64,000 nucleotides of DNA from Apophysomyces variabilis (GCA_002749535.1 MZZL01000128.1:94985-158984), one strand, 5' to 3'. Positions 1 through 12,333 are shown, numbered from the stretch's first letter. Notes: generated from the letters alone by a model not told the origin. Numbers and translations: made by a program.

Positions 1-28
1 ATCTGGACTTATGGATTCACTGATTTAC

Positions 29-635
29 CTTTGTCCAGTCTCGTCCAAAGAGTTCTAAACCCTCCAAGAATCTCTTTTCTTCTTCCTCAGAGTAATTACC
101 GGTGTTATATCCTTCTGGAACCGGCTTTCTCGGCTTTTTCGATACAGGCTTTGCTTCATTGGATTTCGCTGGAGCGGATTCTGTTGTTTGTCCCTCTTCT
201 GCAGGTTTCTCTGTGTTTATCGCACTGGACGCGTCTTGCGTGTTTTCCTCTGTAGTAACAATCTTTCTCTTACGCCCTCGTCGACCTAGGAGTCTGGATC
301 AGTCAAGGAAGGACAGTCAAACAGGACAAACCTGTGCCGCTCTCATTTTTGTTACTTTTTGGTGGCCGTCCACGTCCTCGACCTTTTCCATTACGTTTTG
401 GTGCGTAATCATCTTCACTTTCTTCTTCATAACTGTCATCACGTTCGTCCGTGCCGTGGTATGGGTCATATCCTTTTACATCATTGCTGTATTCGGCATA
501 GTAATCGTCGTTTCCATTTGCAGCGTCTTCGGCAAGTAATTTTGCGATAAGAGCGGAGCTCATTTCCTCTTCTTGTGCTTTTGATAAAGGTTCATTCTCT
601 GAGACGTCTGCCTTCGCAGCTTTCTTGGGTGGCAT
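29..635 (-). CDS. Myb/SANT-domain protein, MYSM1-like candidate (3' part outside window)
   Basis: Starts at the ATG at 635 (MPPKKAAKADVSEN). The first exon runs to 332, a 46-nt intron spans 286-331, and the second exon runs from 285 to 29, where a GT donor opens a further intron that leaves the window. The N-terminus is acidic and has an AT-hook-like GRGRGRPPK stretch. Exon 2 carries a basic GRRGRKRK patch and then the start of a SANT/Myb helix (YSEEEEKRFLEGLELFGRDW), the typical first helix of a single-repeat Myb domain. This order, disordered charged N-terminus then one SANT, resembles MYSM1-type histone H2A deubiquitinases and some SHAQKYF Myb proteins. The SWIRM and MPN domains that would decide lie outside. 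The SANT call is fairly sure; the family is an inference. Confidence 0.6.
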
Positions 636-3600
636 GTTTATCGTCTTTTTGGCGTCTGATAAATGGTTCCTGGCTTGATACGTATCTGTAGCATGATTAA
701 GTGAAACGTGAAGACTATAGCTTATTCATGAATTCTCTCTATTACTTGTGCAATAAATAAAAACACGAAGCAAGGATGTGTGCCCTGAGTTGACGCGTAT
801 TTACGCAGTGTAATAAGTACTGGTTTATTCAAAAGTTTTCGAAGATTCCGCCCAAAATTGTTTGGAAGTTTCGGAGATAAAAAGTACATTGAATTTGCTC
901 AAATACACTAGCCTAATGGTTAGTAACCCGGCTCATCTTGACGAACTGTTTGCTATCCTCGCACCTACCCATGAAGTTATATCTCGGTAGTAAATTTTTG
1001 AAAGATGTAAAAGCTTGCCTTCCTTAGATGGAAGACAACTGAGAGTTCTTTCAGTGTCATAGTGACTGGCATCGCCACACGGATATATTGCCTGTGTTGC
1101 CGTCGTAATTTTGTATCGCCTCAGCCTACTGTGGCCTTTTATTTGGGAGCCAACGCCTGTATCTCCAGTCCCAATACATAGAACGGGGATAATATCCTTC
1201 GGAGAGATTGTCTGTCAGATAGATGAGATAAACGTTCTTTCGTCGGAGTCCATGTTGGAGTACGCCTCCTGAGTTTTCCAGTCCTATGGTAGAATCCTCT
1301 GAGTGTTTCCCTATGGGAACGTCGTACCTGCCAAAAGATATTGCAGCTTTAGTGCAGCGTTCAGCAAATACGAATGAATATCTCTTGCGAACTGGATAAG
1401 ACGTCTTTTGAGGCTACGTATTTCAAGGAGTTTTTCTCTAGGTCTTTCTTGCTTTATTAATGCACTCAAAGAATTAGTACTTCGCATTCCTGCATTTGTG
1501 TTTCTTTTCATTGTGTATCAAAATATTGACTATCTTCTCTCACGCCCTTCATCTGCTTGGTATTTTTTGGAAACTAGAATGACCGTGCCCAAAGTGGTAA
1601 AACTAAGAATCGCGCCTCGATGCGTAAAAGTATAGTTCAGTTATTTGCTTTGCTCTTGGGAAACTTGGACTCAATGCTTTTGCTACCTGTTGCTTGTTTC
1701 TCTTTATTCAACGCATGGTACTTGAGACCTGCCCTAGTGACAGTATAGTATTCGCGCAGTCGAACATTTTCTAATTTCGTCTTGATCCACGCCATGACCG
1801 TAACAGGCAGTAGATAAGTGTCCGATGCCTGGATCAACCACAGAAGGTCGGTAAGATCTTATCAACTCGCTAGTGCGTAAATCTTGGAGCCTGATTTTGT
1901 TCTTCTGAATAACTTTGGCTATTTTTCGGCCGGAAGGACTGGAAATGAATCGAGAATCCGTTTGGCATTAATTGACTACAAAACAGTTGCAGACTGTCTA
2001 TCCCGTGCTAAAGGTTAGTTTGGGGACATAGTCAGCTGTATAATAATATGTCTTTATATTAGAGCTGAAGCCGCCTCGACTTTTTGATTCGGCAAACTGA
2101 ATCTTTGTACTATGAAGTGGAGCACAGGTATCTACGAACCAGGCAAGGCAGACAGATCGGCGGCATAACAAGGAAAATGTATCTGACTGCTGAACTTACC
2201 CAACACCATGTTCGCAGCATTCGCTGCATGGATATACACTATGTTTACTGATGTTGTCTTCCAGAACGGTTCCCAGCTCCGATTATTCAACTAGGTAATC
2301 CCAACGGATTACTTTCATTTGGGCTTTGGTAAGCTGCTAAGTAGAACTAAGTTTTCCTGCAACACATTTATAGAAGTTCATACCGTGATAAGCCGCTCGA
2401 ATCGATGCATGCAATAAACAGCGATTGGGTTATTGAATTTCTTGATTATATGGTTTTTGTAAACGGTCTTCAACGTGGTTCAGGCGGGTGCAAAGCGTTG
2501 CTATATCCGAGGAATCCTCGTCGAGGAGAAAAGAATTTCTGAATACTATTGGCTGAACTGCTTTCTAATGTACACGCACGCTTGGAGAAAAGGGCTGTTT
2601 TGTCAAGCATACATTTAGCTTTACCCTTAACCGACCTTACTCTATTTCCTTGATCTCGTTTCAAAATAGAAATGGCTTGGTCTTAAGCGGATGAAGCACG
2701 GCTCGGGCAAGGAAACGACTGGCCCGAGAAAGTCAATACAGAAGGCCGCCTGCACGTCTCCATTTCCTTTTTGTGTAACAGCACTTGAAGTAGACGCAGA
2801 CCGAATTAGCGCACTTCAAAGGTCTAGAAGTTCGTATCTACGCCTAAGCTTCCTCAAGGCTTACTGTTGCATTCGCGTTCGTAAGCGCGGAGGTACCCAA
2901 ACCCATAATAGCATGCTGTGCCATTTCCTGCAAGAGATCGGGCAACACATGGATATTTTGGGCAGCATAAAATTTTTTTTGTGTTCATCTCTCCGTCAAA
3001 CGGTCATTTACTGTCCGAGCGAAAGATAAGAGAATATCTAAGCAAGAGAAGACATACTCCTTTCCGATCATAGAAATGCTATCATCCATGCTGGCATCGC
3101 CAAAGTCATCATTTATTGCATACCATATTTTAATGCTTGTCGTATTTTGTTATTATCTGATGAGCGAACGAGATGAAGCAAGATAACAATAATGTTTCTT
3201 CGACATAATAACATAGGAAAGCTGTAAAATAAGAATCTATTGGTCAAATGATGGAAACCATCACCCCAAAAGCAATCAATGTTTCATTTATAGCACTGCG
3301 ATCTTTGTGTCATATAGTACAATTTAATCTGTTTCATTGATCAGACGGCTGATACTAAGATTGTAAGACTTGCTGAGGGGTGGAACACTAAGCAATGTGC
3401 CAACACGATTAGGATTAACTTCCGTTTCACTTGGTTTCCTACTCTCAATCGATGAATGCAAGTTTTTTTGGTTTTTTTGCTTTATCAGAACGCATCGTCT
3501 GAATGATGTTCCGCTGTTCCGAGCAAAAGTTTTTCATTGCATGACTGTCTGCTCCTTAACTCAAATGTGCTGTAACATTGGAAGAGCCTATTTTACGTGT

Positions 3601-4404
3601 GAATGCTTAGCCTAAACTTTTACCGGAAATTGATAACTTCAACTCACGGTAAAAGCTCTCTGACATCTTTGCTTGACATACACTAGCAGTTTGTTTCTGG
3701 CTACACAAACCAATTCTTACTCTCAGAGATACAAAGTGTGTATCAACATTCCTCTTTTTTTTTTCTTTTCTCAATTCTAACGTTTATTTACTCCGACAGT
3801 TGTCTCCTTCAAATGGAGCAACGGAAGGCTAAACGCTTTTTCCGAAGTAGTGAAAGTTGCAGCCATGGAACGTTAATCTTGGACGCATTCTTCTCTTTTT
3901 CAAAGTAATGACTGCAAAGTCAGATATCTAGTTAGCTTTCTTATATCTACAAGCGTTCCAAAAAGATGGTGAGCGGATTTTCAGTGATCGGAAACTTAAT
4001 AAGCATTGATGTATTACGTTTTACCATTTTTGAATCTAGCAAAGGACCGCCCAATTGCCCCAACGGTTTCCCCATGCTACCTTTTCTGTCCTGTATTATC
4101 AAGTGCGTGAAACGGTCTGCTTATTGCTTGTGTTATTCTATTTTTTTTGCATGTTTTTTTTACTATACTATGATTAAGTCTTTAGAACACAGCGCTCTGG
4201 ACTGATACGTTAGAGATAAATTGATCAAGTAAAATGGTTGGTTGCGTAGGATAATCACTTCCCGACCCCGCATTCTCCACGGCGTTTGTCATACATCACT
4301 CTTTTCCCTCGATAAATCCTTGTTTTTTTTCCTTCTTTTTTTTCCCATTTTTCCAACCTGAGACCGATACTTTATATACACATTTTTTGCTCTATTACAT
4401 AATC
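636..4404. other. Gene-poor stretch between the SANT gene and the bZIP gene
   Basis: Contains only short frames, none of which I can link to a family. The best-looking is a basic frame on the minus strand at 1311-1511, followed downstream on the same strand by another open stretch (about 1170-930). Together they could be a decayed gene or transposon, but no catalytic motif is visible. A pyrimidine-rich stretch at 4321-4350 lies just upstream of the bZIP start and probably belongs to its promoter. Confidence 0.4.
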
Positions 4405-6218
4405 ATGGAAGTACTTCCAATAGATGTTCCAAACTTACCTACGACAGCAGCACCGCGACCTACTGAACAGCCGGTGAAGGTGAGAAAGAAACCAGGACGG
4501 AAACCCAACCCGGCATCACCTGCGCTCCGTAAAGCACAAAACCGGGCAGCTCAGCGAGCATTTCGTGAACGAAAAGAACGTCATATGCGAGAACTGGAAT
4601 GTGCCATTAAGCAAGTACGAGAACAACGCGATTTACTCCAAGCTGAGAATGAGCACTTGAGAAGAGATAACGAGATTTTAAAATCCGAGAACTGGTATCT
4701 GAAAGGAATCGTATTGTCGCTGCAGCTGGTCTGTTTTCAGCATCATATCGTTATTCCTCAACATGGTCCACACCTCACTAAACAGACACTCTCCGTACTG
4801 GCACAGTCCATCCCTGAACCTATTGGGTCCTATCTAAGCTTGAATGCCAACAGTCAACAACCTGAGACATCATCCATCAGCCAAGGACACAAAAGGAAAG
4901 ATCGATACATTTCCACTGGTTCCATCATTATTACTCAAGATGGGGTTCACACGTACCCTAACCCTAAAAGTTCTTCCCCCGTCACCAACCATCACCATCA
5001 CCAGCAGCAACAACAGCAACAGCAACCACAACATGAACAACAGAACCAGCCACAGTCGCAGCGGCAAGCATCCCCTATAAGTGATGGAGATCGATCATCG
5101 CTTATTCCAAATCTTCCTTCTCTGTCTCCATTGTCTGAAAACCATACGCATATGGACGAATGCAATGACTTTAACGAGAACGTAGACCACTTTGCCTTCA
5201 CGCCACAACCTGTTAGGCTAGAAGATCCTTTATCCTCGAACCTTGCAGCTATTCAAACACTCCGTCTCCGACTAAGACTTCAATCTGCTTGTGTCCGCAC
5301 CCAATCTCCTCAAATTGCCATTCAACCCACCATTCTCCAGGTAGGATCCACAAAAAGCAGGACGCTGCCTTGTTTCTGTGGCGAACACTTATTCTTTTTT
5401 TTTTTTCGTTCTTTATTCATACGTACTAGCTTTCCGTGCCACATGACCCCCGCATCGATTTGATTCCAACCCCTCATATGCGAGATCGAATGATATTATT
5501 CAGAGATCAGTTTGACTTGGTAAATGGAGTATGACATGTCCATCACCAACACGGTATTTAACTGCTCGCTCGATCTTTTTCCTCTTTCGATTTGGTTTAG
5601 GATGATTGCTTCCGATGTTTACTCGCTGGATCAGTCTTTCATGGCGGTGACCCGGCTATTGCCGGTAATTGGCAGCTGCCTCCCGAATTCTTTGAAAAAT
5701 ACTGGTTTTTGACGATTGACTATGACTTGAGACGGACAACCAACCGATGGAGACGTATGCAAGGTCTAGAAGACTTGAAGGATTTCGGGGGAGAGGCACA
5801 GGCTCACAGACAAGCGTCCATTGCCAGTATGGCGACAACGATGAATGATCTGGGTTCCTTCCTGAATGCTGGTTTTGCAAATATGCAACCTTTGGGTTCA
5901 TCCTCTATTTCTTCGCAATCTACCGCCACCTCCACAACGATTCATCCAACAGATACTATCCAGCCAGCAACGTCCCTTCCAATGACCGGATTTTCCAGCT
6001 ATCCTAACATAACGAACAATCCTGTTGATGCTGCAAACGCACCATTTGATCGATGGGAAACATTTATGATGGGCAAGGAGCAGAGTAAGTGATAGAGAAT
6101 GTGTACATCAATCTATACCTAGGGATGTTGATTTGAAATTGATTTTTTGTTTTCCTGCCACTCGATAGGCTTGGATCTTGGTGATCTTGTCCATTTAGAT
6201 CAGGTCATGCAAAAGTAA
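4405..6218 (+). CDS. bZIP transcription factor of the Pap1/Yap type
   Basis: Four exons (4405-5340, 5430-5519, 5601-6084, 6169-6218) give a closed frame of 519 aa. The start is the ATG at 4405 (MEVLPIDV); the frame is open a little further upstream but without another ATG. Residues 25-43 are basic and proline-rich. The bZIP lies at about 40-100, with the Pap/Yap signature N-x-x-A-Q-x-x-F-R (QNRAAQRAFRERK) followed by a leucine zipper. A His/Gln-rich low-complexity region sits near residue 200. Exons 2 and 3 encode a second conserved block (LSVPHDPRIDLIPTP, then MILFRDQFDL and YDLRRTTNRWRRMQG), which resembles the C-terminal DUF3425-like region of fungal bZIP factors. The factor is expected to act in the nucleus; its target pathway cannot be read from the sequence. 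The family call is strong. Confidence 0.9.
4990..5033 (+). repeat. His/Gln-coding CAx microsatellite in the bZIP gene
   Basis: Runs of CAC/CAT and CAG/CAA codons encode a polyhistidine-polyglutamine tract in the middle region of the bZIP factor. Likely length-variable between strains. Confidence 0.8.
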
Positions 6219-6591
6219 CACAACGATTTTAAGGAATACTACAGTACATACAAAATTAATGTTCAACAATCTATCATTCATTTTGTTATTTTTCCTTCTT
6301 TACGTCCGTTGCATAAAAATCAAGTTAAAGTTCAAAAAAAATTGAAATTATATTTCTTTTTTTCTGTGTGTAATCCTTGACTTACAGGTTTCATCATCAG
6401 CAACGTCCCACAGAGATGTGCTGGAGGTACAAGAAAAAGGAACTGGGAATGATATGAATGCGATGCGAATGAAAGATAGAAGGGAAGTGAGATAAAAACA
6501 AAAGATTTTTGTCCAAATATCATACAAAAAGTTATAAAGAGAAGAAGAGAAATGGCACAAGTGCGGAGGGAAAACAGCAAAACAATAAAGA

Positions 6592-6614
6592 AGAGAGAGA
6601 GAGAGAGAGAGAAG
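6592..6614. repeat. (GA)n microsatellite
   Basis: A perfect AG dinucleotide run just downstream (3') of the glycosyltransferase stop, in the intergenic space shared with the convergent bZIP gene. Confidence 0.9.
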
Positions 6615-6623
6615 AGGGATAGA

Positions 6624-8990
6624 TTATGCAGCGCGTAAAAGTCTAAGTCGTCGTGCTTTTTCCTCTTCAACATCATGTCTAGTCAAATGCGGGATGGGAC
6701 GATATTGTTGCGCGACCTGATAGACCCGCATGTAGTCGTGCACCGGTCCACTCTCCCGGTCCCATGCAAGATCGAGAGCCGTACGAATCATGCGTAGGTG
6801 ATACTCTTCTCTAAGTGCCTTAATACGACCATACCACTGGAAATCAATCGATGCATCCCGAACAGCCTCTTCCAATTGGTTTGTAAACAAGTACGCATTA
6901 TATTTCTCTTGACTCGTCACCGTGGGTGCTCTGGTCTGTTTGTCTCGTCGGATACCGATGGTGTGCATCTGAGGATTCACGGTTTCATTCTGACCGCTGT
7001 ACTCGGGCAAGGAGGGTCGATCCACTAAGAACTCGCTTAATCCGCCAACACCCGTGGAAATCACAGCCGAACCAAACAGAAGTCCCTCAGCCGCAGCCAA
7101 TCCAAAGTTTTCTTCTTTACTGGGCACAAAGACAAAATCAGCAGCAGCTCGACAGAAGATCGTGTATTGACGTTGGTGTTGTGGCGTGAACAACAAGAGG
7201 ACATTGTCCGGGTACTTGTTCTGGAGTTGCTGGAGTGACTGAAGCGGATAGCTTCCGGGTTGACCAAGAATAATAAACTTCATGTTATATTTCTCAAACA
7301 ACGCAGTCGCTTCCTCGAAACGATCGAGTCCCTTGCTATGATCGAACGGACCAACGTACAGGACAAGGGGTCGTTTCAAGTCGGCTTCGGAAAGAAGGTT
7401 TCGACGCATCAAGTACTTTTTGGCACGGTCCTTGGCCGTAGAGATGTAATCCGTCGTGTTTGTCGTCAGTCCCCACGCGGCTGGCAGGGTCTGTTGAGAT
7501 AGAATGTTGTATGCATGCTCTGGGAAAGCGATCTTACGATTGCTCAGTCGAATATCCGTAAATGGGCTCATAGAGGTCAGATCAATACCGTTGCTGATCC
7601 CAAAAAATCGGCGCTGGCTTGCTTTACGTAGAATGCTTCCCATCACAACTTCCTTTAAATAGAAATCGCTTCGGCCCTCAACAATATCAGATGCCATGGT
7701 GCGACCGGCCAAGGTCACTGCGTCTGCATGATCAATGGCAACACTGGACATGAACATGCGATGACCGAGCACGTATTGTGAATCGCCCGTCATTTCTGTG
7801 TCCAAAAACTTCTGCACATTGCCAAGGCTGTTGGTGTACTGAGGTTCGTCCATGTGGTCGTGCATGGTATAGACAATGGCTGGTGGTTTCGGTCCTAATG
7901 CATCCGCCTCTCGTCTGTCCTGCAGGAGTTTAGCGATATAGGCATTGGTTGCCCCGTGAAGATGAACAATGTCAACACCAGGAGGAGCAAGATGAAGCGG
8001 TGCGAACAGAGACTCTTCATCCGTGGCAGTGGCCTGGTGAGCCAGAAAAGCCGTGGCAGCCTTCACAAAATACTGATCGCGCCATTCATACGGCAGGCCT
8101 TTTGGCGAAGAATAAATGCTCATTGGGTTCCGTGCGCGGAAAGCCTGATTGAGTGGCGATCGGTTCCCAGGTCCAATCAGGTAGACGGGGACCGCCTCCG
8201 TCATGTCGTAGCGGCGCGAGGACTCGGTTGTTTTATTGGCTGCCGCTAGGTTTTCCGTGTCGTTGAAGGCATACATCATTTTGGACACTCTGAATTCCAA
8301 TGGCATCAAGCGACCGCGTTTATCTCGGACATTAATCACAAGATCTACTACTCGATCCATTGGATATTTGTTTCTAAGAAACGAATAATGCGGCATGACG
8401 ATCGAGACGCGGGTTAAGTCGGTACGTTGTTGAGCAGCCGCAAGGGCAGTAATGGTAACACCCATGCCTCCGAAGATAGCTGGACCAAATTCCTTGGTAA
8501 CATGATAGATAGTAGTCTCCTTCTCGAGTGACACAGGAACAGTCGTGTCAAGATGTTGATAAATCATTGAAGGATACTGTCGCAAAGCTTTTTATTTTTT
8601 TTGAAGGGACCAATGTCAGTTCGGGATGGGTATGGGTAGAAAGAACAGTTTATGCTTACCAATGCGAATGGTTGAGCGCTCATGTAGCCAGGATAGACCT
8701 GTTATGAGGGCCATTATTTGTAGTAAACCGAGGACTAAGATAGTGAAGGATAGGAAATGCCACCAGCGCCATTTACGGTCGTTTTTGGAGAACAATGGTT
8801 TAGTACGCGTAGGATATGAAGAGTTCAGGGTGAGTTTATGGTGAGTGAGGGTAGGTTTTGACGGTGCCGTTGTGATGATGAGGGATGAAGAGCCAGAATT
8901 GCGACGGTAGGAAGGCATGACATGACCTGTTGTGGAGAGGCTATAGACGTTCTCATGGTCTAGTGATAAAGGTAGTGCTGGTGGTGACAT
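6624..8990 (-). CDS. Type II membrane glycosyltransferase, GT5/GT4-like (glycogen-synthase fold)
   Basis: Two exons (8660-8990 and 6624-8587, intron 72 nt) give 764 aa. Residues 1-74 are Ser/Thr/Pro-rich and probably cytosolic. Residues about 78-100 (FLSFTILVLGLLQIMALITG) form one signal anchor. The lumenal part has a Rossmann-like N-domain with EFGPAIFGGMGV near residue 145, at the place of the K-x-G-G ADP/UDP-glucose loop of GT5 enzymes. The C-domain has VLYVGPFDHSKGLDRFEEA and a typical E-x7-E element (EENFGLAAAEG, about residue 605). The fold is that of glycogen/starch synthases and of the synthase domain of fungal alpha-glucan synthases, but as a stand-alone Golgi/ER-type protein. The sugar and acceptor are unknown. 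The GT call is strong; the location is inferred. Confidence 0.85.
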
Positions 8991-11050
8991 ATTAGAAAGT
9001 GGTAGAAAGGAAAGGAGAAGGGAAAGAGATCATTACACAACGAGGATAATGTGTGTAAATGTGTATATGTTTATGTGATAGAGTTAGTAAAAGGATGGCA
9101 AGCTAGCATGCTCCTCCATTGGCCAATACTATTTTTTTCTTTAAATGGAGCTTCAACCTGATTGTTGCAATAACCTATTTTCTTTTTTCTTTTTTTGCCT
9201 TTTCCTGTTCCGTTCCCTTTTTAGTTTTTTGTAAGTGCGCCTTGTGTTGCGCGCCACAGCTACTTTTTAGTAACCAACCATGGGACGAACACACGTGTAA
9301 TGCCTTCCTTAGGAAGTGATATTACACGAGTACAACATCCATCTGGTTGTGGCGGGGTCGGGAAATCAATAGATTGCAAAAAAGATCAACCGAGTGCCCA
9401 TGAGAAATAGAACTCCCCTGGCTTCCCCTGACCAATCGATCCCCCATATTTTTAGTTTAATTATATGCTCCAACTCCTTAGGAAGTTTGGTCTTGATTTG
9501 ACATCGTATCAGGTTGCTTTCCTGTGTGTCCGTGCGACGCTCATAACGATCGCCCTAAATAAAATAAATAACACAAAAAGGAAGGATCCTTGTGATCGTC
9601 CTACTACTCACCCTCTTTTCTCACTTACCAAATCATTTCAGCCATTATAAAAAGAAAGAAATATTATCTAAGATAGAACTAGCCTTCGTCCCAATCTACT
9701 ATTACTAGTACTAAATTATACCCATTGAATAATACAGTCGGATCCCAGATTTATCCTGTTTCAACTTAGCGTAGTATTCACATGCCCCCCCCTAATGTGT
9801 TCTTGGCACCCTCTTCCAGTCTCTGAACCAAAGGCAACTTAACTTCTTATTACCTTTACCCTTACCTCTCCGACTCGGAAAGAAGGAGATAAAATGGTGA
9901 TCTCCACGTGTTTTTGCAGAGCGATCGCTTAGAACCTCCGATAGCAAGAAAGAAAAACCCAAACGTCAATCATCCTTCCCGTTTTTGGTCGGCTTCCAAA
10001 GCAAAAAGATACTTGATGTCTCCGACCCAGGTTTCTTCCTTTCTCTGCTTTTTTTGTTCCTCTGGATGCCGGGCATGGAATGTCAATAGCTGTATCGAGT
10101 TATCTTCCGGTATCTGTTAAACAGTGCACTATGGTATAGAGATTCCGGTACCCTCAGCTTAATTCAAAAACCTTATTGATCAAGCTGTATGCGGAGTGTA
10201 AAATGAACCACGCTATCTTTTTGGGATAAGAAAGGCAGAGAGCTAGGCTGGATAAAACATTCTTTCCCCAAGAATAAGCGACATGCCTTTCGATTACGCA
10301 ACTTAGCTCAAGAGCTATTGGATGCATACAAGAAAATAGAACCAAATACAGAATTAGTTCATCTTGCCTTTTTTGAAATGATGAAACGGAAAAGGCGGAC
10401 CAAATAGCTTGGGAAAAAAAAGGTTAGAGTCCTGTTTTACAATAATCTGTACGAATCGATGCAACGTCAAAAACATACCAAACCGTGACTGTGATCGAAT
10501 GGAAGAAAAGAGATTCCCTAAATGAACCCATTCGCAAAGCTTTGATTGCTTGCATGTTCTCATACAGGAAACGAAATAAATAAATATGCTTGCTAATGCA
10601 AAGCATAGGCATCTAATGTGTCCCTTATTACGATGAGCAACGTCCTGCTTGTGTCGCTTCGGACATGGAAACTGCATTTTCTTCAGATCCTGAGGTTAAA
10701 GAGCTGCATTAATCAAACAAAGACAAAGATTCATCGTTGGAATGTGTTCAGTACGCAATTTATCATCGTAAGCGTAATCCGTGTTGTAACCAACGGCAGG
10801 ACAGTTTCGTGAAGGAGCGCATTTTGATGCATACCATTCATGTGATCCTGTGCACCGATTCCGGTGCGGATCTCGAAAATTCAGGGCGCACAAAAACCAT
10901 GCTCATCAACCTGAGAGTGCATTTCATAATAAGTGCATAGGACGGATGTTACAATCCATTACGCTCGTCAAACCAAGAAGAAAAATGGACATATACATCC
11001 TTATATAGTTTTCCTATTTTCAATTTGTTTGCTGCTGGTTCTGGTTGGTC
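8991..11050. other. Gene-poor stretch upstream of the glycosyltransferase
   Basis: Probable promoter and 5' leader of the glycosyltransferase near 9000-9120, then scattered short frames with no recognisable motif. The interval 10600-11050 probably holds the eroded 5' half of the Tc1/mariner copy that follows, but I could not match it to transposase motifs. Confidence 0.4.
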
Positions 11051-11398
11051 ATCACGATCCCTTAAGACTACAATGAATGGAACGGATAAATATCCGCACA
11101 CGATGGACTACTGCATAGTCATGAAGAATGCGGCTATACATGGCACTTATGAAGATATAGCCAAACATCACAAGGCTATCGTGCTGCTTATTTGGCCCTC
11201 ATATTCTCCGGACCTCAACCCGATTGAACAACGCTAATCGATCGTTACGAGTAAAGCAAAACGTAAACAATTCTTGGCAAGGAAGACATTGATGACACAT
11301 ATCAGCGAAGCTTCTAATAAGCTGAAGCTGAGCGACTTTAAGACTTCAGTTGCCATTCCCACAGACGGTTGAACGTCTCCCGCAAGCAAAAACACTGA
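11050..11398 (+). pseudogene. Tc1/mariner-type (DDE) transposase relic
   Basis: The frame reads through DKYPHTMDYCIVMKNAAIHG and then WPSYSPDLNPIEQ, the hallmarks of the C-terminal half of Tc1/mariner DDE transposases as seen in Mucorales. The second catalytic aspartate, normally in the 'D-N-A-P-I-H' element, is a lysine (MKNAAIH). The frame is stopped by TAA at 11235 directly after NPIEQR, where FW is expected. Homology continues in frame after the stop (TLMTHISEAS, KLKLSDFK) until a frameshift near 11370. The copy is therefore dead. No terminal repeats could be placed. Confidence 0.8.
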
Positions 11399-11991
11399 AA
11401 CACTCCGCAAGTAGACTTTGTATCTAAGCATGGGCATTAAGGCTACATTTGTTGCAGCAAGATAAGCAGCAAACATTTGGCTTATTTTTGGGCCTTTTTG
11501 CCTATTCGTTTGTGAAACCCGCGCAATCTCCCTGCCATACTTTACTGATGGAATCCAAACATGGATTTGCTCTTGGCAATCAGAACGTTAATCACTGTAT
11601 GATCAACGATCTATGTTTCTCACACATAGTTTTGTTCTTATTTTCTTTTTCTTATATATTCACCGATGCCAACGATCCGCGTTTTGATCACTAGTACAAT
11701 CATTTGTCGTCCTCCTAGGACCCAGGAAAATACTTGTTAACAAAGGATAATTGATAACGAAGGAACCATCAATGCTCTCCTTGCAGTAGCGAGACAATAA
11801 GTTCATTTTTGCCCACTCTACGTATTTTGCCACACATACACACCCCAAATGCGTCTTTCCGGCATGTTTTCACCTCTTTCCCGAGAAACAAATGCAATGG
11901 TGACAATTGCCCATTGAAAGTTTATTGAAAGGTTTACACTAGCAACAATCAGAATGGAAACAAGGGTAACCCAATTGAGGTAATAGTAACA

Positions 11992-12333
11992 TCATGAACA
12001 GGTGCTATCACGACGACACTTCTCCTGTGCTGTTGCATAGTCGTGGGCGTAACAAGCAGTCCATTTCCCGTCTTTGGTACACCAATCTCTGAATTTGTTA
12101 CTCGGCGCAGGCAGACCACCAGAGATCGGATCAATAAACTGGCAGCCTCTGTAATTGCCATCCCATCTCTTATCTGCGGGAGTTCCTCCAAGGTTGCTAC
12201 ATAGCTTGCCCGTCAGGTAGTACCAGCCACAGTCAGCTCCAATCTTGTTGCAATACATATAGACCACCTGGCTTGCTGTAGCAGTGCAAACGTACAACGC
12301 CAAAACCCAGAAAAAGAACTTGATATGGACCAT
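11992..12333 (-). CDS. Small secreted cysteine-rich protein
   Basis: A 113-aa frame starting at the ATG at 12333 (MVHIKFFFWVLALYVCTATA). Residues 1-20 form a clean signal peptide with cleavage predicted after TATA or TATAS. The mature part of about 92 aa contains eight cysteines, enough for four disulfides, and is rich in Gly, Asp and Tyr. A longer frame with an upstream in-frame ATG exists, but the TATA element at about 12371-12379 lies between that ATG and this one, so I chose the inner start. I do not recognise the family. Stand-alone small genes like this in fungi include wall proteins, antimicrobial proteins and secreted effectors; nothing here selects among them. Secretion is well supported, function unknown. 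Confidence 0.75.
   Translation of the reverse strand: MVHIKFFFWVLALYVCTATASQVVYMYCNKIGADCGWYYLTGKLCSNLGGTPADKRWDGNYRGCQFIDPISGGLPAPSNKFRDWCTKDGKWTACYAHDYATAQEKCRRDSTCS

Noticed and set aside
303..635. Long plus-strand frames over the SANT gene
   Set aside because: Shadow frames of the minus-strand coding exons; the minus strand has the AT-hook and SANT motifs and a consistent splice site.
905..945. TAGCCTAATGGTTAGTAACC looked like a tRNA D-arm
   Set aside because: No acceptor stem, anticodon arm or T-arm can be paired around it.
2691..3029. 112-codon plus-strand frame
   Set aside because: No motif, no supporting splice or promoter context, composition similar to the surrounding non-coding DNA.
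7260..8249. Plus-strand frames inside the glycosyltransferase
   Set aside because: Shadows of a 650-codon minus-strand frame with clear GT motifs.
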